The notes beneath the pieces are model-generated. The model was not told where the DNA came from, did not search any database, and was given only the letters and a program-made list of their open reading frames with translations. DNA of 43,755 nucleotides. It comes from a virus. The position numbers were made by a program, and so were the translations under genes. How positions within the stretch are numbered: the first letter of the stretch is position 1; each line of letters starts with the position of its first letter. Of this stretch, positions 41,074 through 43,755 are shown piece by piece. The DNA is taken from positions 1 through 43,755 of the IMG/VR virus record IMGVR_UViG_3300029990_000014. The stretch is one strand, 5' to 3'.

Positions 41074-43755
41074 ATGGCTACATCCTGGTATGATAAGTAT
41101 AGCAGCCAATTAGCTGCCGTTCAGGCTTATCGTACGGGTTTGTTAGCTGATCGTATCAATGCGCCGAAGCCGGCCCCAGTAGCACCTCAACTGGGGCCGG
41201 CTGATATCGCTATGGTAGCGATGAGCCAGAGCAGGCCCGATTATAATAAGCTTGCCTCTCTTGCCGGAAATAACAAGGAAAGTGCCGCTAGTTGGTGGGG
41301 TTACCAGGCTCCTAAGGGAACTGGTAATTTCTTACATGACTACTGGAATGAAGTAACTGCCAGCATCGCCTCTCCGTTTAGGTCACATCCTGGCAAGGTT
41401 GTACTGGACTTATTACAGCGTCCCGCCGCTGCGGTAGGCGCATCTGCCAATTGGTCTTCTAGTTATGTGGCTAAGCACGGTTGGGGACCTTCTGTAGCGA
41501 GTCAGGCCGAGGGTAAAGATTTCCTCAATAAGGTCGGTGCTGCACTGCAGGGAAAGACCCACACCTATCTTGGTGATGTAGTTGATGCAAATGTACTTAG
41601 TAAGATGCACAATGCAGACAGTACCCCTAACAAAATCTCTAGGGGAATTCTTAAGTTTGGATTAGACGTTGGTGGTGATCCTCTTACTTTCGTAGATCCC
41701 GCTAATGCTATCTCAGGGGTTAAGAAGTTAGCAGGAGCTGCCGCCGCTACAGAAGTAACTAAGGCTACCGCCGCTAAGTCTATTGTTGAGAATGCAGTAC
41801 AGGACGGAGCTGTTCCAACTAATGGCATCAAGACTTTGCTGGAGGGTGCTACTCCTAAGCCTAATCCTTGGGTAAAGGGTCCGAATGCGCCTGTAAACCC
41901 TTGGGTAAGAGGCCCTAACGCGGAAGTTAATCCCTGGGTAAAGGGGCCTAATGCAGCCGTTAATCCTTGGGTCAGAGGTCCTGTAGCGGATGCTGCTAAG
42001 GCTAATCCTTACATTCGTGGACCTCTTAATGAAGCTGAAAAGACTGCTCAGGCTACCCGAGTAACTCAGGTAGCTGCCCGTGTTCAGCTTGAGAAGATTA
42101 ACCAGGCTATTAGTTCCTCTTCTAGGTATGCTATTCCGAAGTCGGCAGAGCTTACTAAGACTGTTCCTACTTCGGCAATCAAAGAAGCTACTAAGACTCC
42201 TGCTCAGCTTGAGAAGCTTGCCCATGTTCGTGCTGTAAAGGTAGCTCTTCTTAACTCTCCGGAAGATAAGATCGGTGAGTTTACTGTTCGAGATTACTTA
42301 GCTACTGCTGCTAAGTCTCCTGAGCAGGCTAAGTTTGTGGATAGTATTTTCAATAAGGAAGCTATTCGCTTAAGTGGCGCTGCTAGTACTGGAAGCAGAA
42401 TTGTACGCACTTCGTACATTAATGCTGAAGGAAAGACAGTTGCAAAGAGTGGCTACACTTTAACAGTTGATCAGATTAAGCAATTAATGCACCATGGCTT
42501 GTCTTCTGATGCTGCAAGTAAAGTATTACAGGATGTCGCTACAGACCCTGATAAGATTCTTCTTCACACTAGCAGTGGAACTCAGGTATCTCTTCGTAGG
42601 TACCTGGATCATTTAGGTGTTGATGTAGGGCTTGGAGTTACTTCTTCCCGACTTGCTAAGATGGCAGAAGTTAATCTTACCTCTACCGTTCCAATGTCCA
42701 GGAATGAATCTCTTCAGTGGCTCAGTAAGCATGCTACTCTTAGTGAGCAGGATTTAGCTCACCTCCGTAACGCGCCTACTGATAAGGAATTCACTAACCG
42801 ACTTAACCAGCTCAAGCTTAAGACGGTTGCTGCCAGTTATCCTACGCTTAGGGATTTCATCTCCGCCGCCAAGTCCGGCGTAGTCCCCGCAGAAGAAGTT
42901 GCCCAGGTACTTCGAATTGCAGGGGCTAAGGATTTAACTGCTCTTGAGAAGTCTGTAGGTAATATTGCATCCAAGGCTGTAGGCAAGGAATCCAAGCTTC
43001 CTACTCTCACTAAGCCCGAGGTAGCAGTCGCCGATTCAGCTAAGGTGTCTAAGGCTAAGGCTGTAGCGGATAAGGCAGTGATTCCTGCTCACGAGTTAAT
43101 TGCAGCTGTAGCGGATGGTCCGGGTATTGTTCGTAATATTCCCCATCTTAATCCTGAACAGATTCAAAGCTTACGCAACTCTCTTAATGATGCAGCTATT
43201 ACTCAGCTTATTGACCCTCAGGATAAGCACATCTACCCCTTCGTTACTCTTATTAAGCAGGCCCGTAAGACGGCTGAGGGCATAGGCGTAGGTAAGGCTC
43301 GTAACCTTCATGGCTGGAATAAGATGTCACAGATGACTCTTATTAAGAATATCATGGAGGACTGGAGGGGAAAGTTTACTGTTCCCTCTGGCATTAAGAA
43401 TACTAAGCCCCTGTATGCGCAGCGAGCATCAAATCTGTATGAATCTGTAATGCCCGTATTTGAAGCGGCTGATGTTCTTCTTAAGTCGAAGGGCGTCAAG
43501 TTAATCTCCGGCACAGATGAAGCTGGGCTTCCCCTCAGTATATACGATGTGATGTCCTCACTTCCTCGCGCTGTTATGGAGAAGTTCTACTTCAACTACA
43601 GGTATTCAATTCTTCCTACAACGTTCTCTGAAGTTGGGGATACGTTAGTACATCTCAGTCAGGGATTACTTACTCATGAACTAGCACGTGAAGATATCAT
43701 GAGTAAGATCCTTAAGAATAGGGGCAACCAGCTCTCTAATCTTAGCAACACGACT
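41074..43755 (+). CDS. Giant virion (ejection-type) protein, N-terminal part (continues at base 1)
   Basis: ATG at 41074 after GGACGG; the frame stays open to the end and continues in frame from base 2 to 2629, about 1,727 residues in all. N-terminal part is Ala/Lys-rich with W-containing segments. From 41863 four tandem 11-residue repeats NPWV(K/R)GPNA-x-V occur, spaced 33 bases, then a variant NPYIRGPL at 42004. The rest is helical. Large size and location suggest an internal core protein or a tape-like ejected protein. No catalytic motif seen. Confidence 0.72.
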   Translation, partial: MATSWYDKYSSQLAAVQAYRTGLLADRINAPKPAPVAPQLGPADIAMVAMSQSRPDYNKLASLAGNNKESAASWWGYQAPKGTGNFLHDYWNEVTASIASPFRSHPGKVVLDLLQRPAAAVGASANWSSSYVAKHGWGPSVASQAEGKDFLNKVGAALQGKTHTYLGDVVDANVLSKMHNADSTPNKISRGILKFGLDVGGDPLTFVDPANAISGVKKLAGAAAATEVTKATAAKSIVENAVQDGAVPTNGIKTLLEGATPKPNPWVKGPNAPVNPWVRGPNAEVNPWVKGPNAAVNPWVRGPVADAAKANPYIRGPLNEAEKTAQATRVTQVAARVQLEKINQAISSSSRYAIPKSAELTKTVPTSAIKEATKTPAQLEKLAHVRAVKVALLNSPEDKIGEFTVRDYLATAAKSPEQAKFVDSIFNKEAIRLSGAASTGSRIVRTSYINAEGKTVAKSGYTLTVDQIKQLMHHGLSSDAASKVLQDVATDPDKILLHTSSGTQVSLRRYLDHLGVDVGLGVTSSRLAKMAEVNLTSTVPMSRNESLQWLSKHATLSEQDLAHLRNAPTDKEFTNRLNQLKLKTVAASYPTLRDFISAAKSGVVPAEEVAQVLRIAGAKDLTALEKSVGNIASKAVGKESKLPTLTKPEVAVADSAKVSKAKAVADKAVIPAHELIAAVADGPGIVRNIPHLNPEQIQSLRNSLNDAAITQLIDPQDKHIYPFVTLIKQARKTAEGIGVGKARNLHGWNKMSQMTLIKNIMEDWRGKFTVPSGIKNTKPLYAQRASNLYESVMPVFEAADVLLKSKGVKLISGTDEAGLPLSIYDVMSSLPRAVMEKFYFNYRYSILPTTFSEVGDTLVHLSQGLLTHELAREDIMSKILKNRGNQLSNLSNTT
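43629..43755. repeat. Terminal overlap of a circular assembly (right copy)
   Basis: Exact copy of bases 1-127. The reading frame that begins at 41074 enters this copy in the same frame as the one continuing from base 2 to 2629, so joining 43628 to 1 restores one gene. Confidence 0.9.

Larger units (their letters stand above)
142..43113. repeat. Dispersed motif TGTAGCG (CTGTAGCGR), 94 copies by hand
   Basis: Plus-strand coordinate of the first base of each core (either orientation): 142, 349, 481, 967, 1465, 2323, 2365, 2419, 2718, 3820, 4496, 4627, 4985, 5207, 5225, 7135, 7260, 7713, 7935, 8562, 8598, 8724, 8876, 10304, 11092, 11560, 11743, 11753, 11887, 12746, 12935, 13370, 13988, 14761, 15405, 15804, 16080, 17154, 17259, 17517, 18108, 18507, 18568, 19193, 19213, 20256, 20366, 20816, 21008, 21332, 21864, 22402, 23702, 23741, 23864, 24195, 25203, 25771, 25822, 26399, 26737, 28368, 28566, 29190, 30264, 30435, 30553, 30979, 31360, 31592, 31844, 32042, 33073, 34091, 34490, 34770, 34905, 35205, 35499, 35595, 37468, 37591, 38033, 38177, 39304, 40307, 40423, 40664, 41493, 41745, 41982, 42537, 43062, 43107. 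About two thirds are preceded by C and nearly all are followed by A or G. Counting was manual, so a few may be missed. Function unknown. Confidence 0.9.

Noticed and set aside
1-43755. CRISPR array, insertion sequence or integrase/attachment site
   Set aside because: No regularly spaced direct repeats with spacers, no transposase or integrase motif found; the dispersed motif is too short and irregular for an array.

Overview
The window is one complete, circularly assembled phage genome: bases 43629-43755 repeat bases 1-127 exactly, so the circle is 43,628 bp and one large gene runs across the cut. A WhiB-family regulator (four Cys and a GIWGGT motif), apparently leaderless promoters and a CHAP/peptidoglycan-binding lysis-type protein point to an actinobacterial host. 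The moderate GC is unlike most high-GC cultured actinobacteria, so a low-GC (for example freshwater) lineage is possible but not shown. Head and tail genes (large P22-like portal, scaffold, capsid, adaptor, propeller-type tail protein, pectate-lyase-like tailspike, ejection-type proteins) indicate a short-tailed podovirus. No integrase or lysogeny module is visible, so it is probably virulent.

Layout. The plus-strand arm runs from about 23.6 kb to the end and wraps to 3.5 kb: XRE-type regulator, small-terminase candidate, two fibre-like proteins, TerL, portal, scaffold, major capsid protein, a short/long pair of spike proteins, adaptor, tail protein, small virion proteins, a 1,727-residue virion protein across the cut, lytic transglycosylase, holin-like protein, then WhiB from its own promoter. 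The minus-strand arm runs from about 23.4 kb down to 3.8 kb: unknown early genes, an SNF2-type ATPase, a CHAP protein, an HNH protein, a recombination module (Cas4/RecB-like nuclease, Sak4-like ATPase, SSB-like protein), a cluster of tRNAs and tRNA-like structures, an Acb2/Tad1-like anti-defence candidate, several small Cys-rich proteins, primase-helicase, family A DNA polymerase and a RuvC-like resolvase. The arms meet head-to-head at 23.4-23.6 kb and tail-to-tail at 3.8-4.1 kb.

The strongest unexplained signal is a dispersed 7-9 base motif, TGTAGCG (usually CTGTAGCGR), found by hand 94 times on both strands where about five are expected by chance. It lies in genes of every class, in both orientations and different reading frames, and in several spacers, so selection appears to act on the DNA. 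Other points are two tRNA-like genes with greatly enlarged central regions, a set of 14-15 bp perfect hairpins, an 84-base hairpin whose G-U pairs fit only the minus transcript, and several very small coupled genes.
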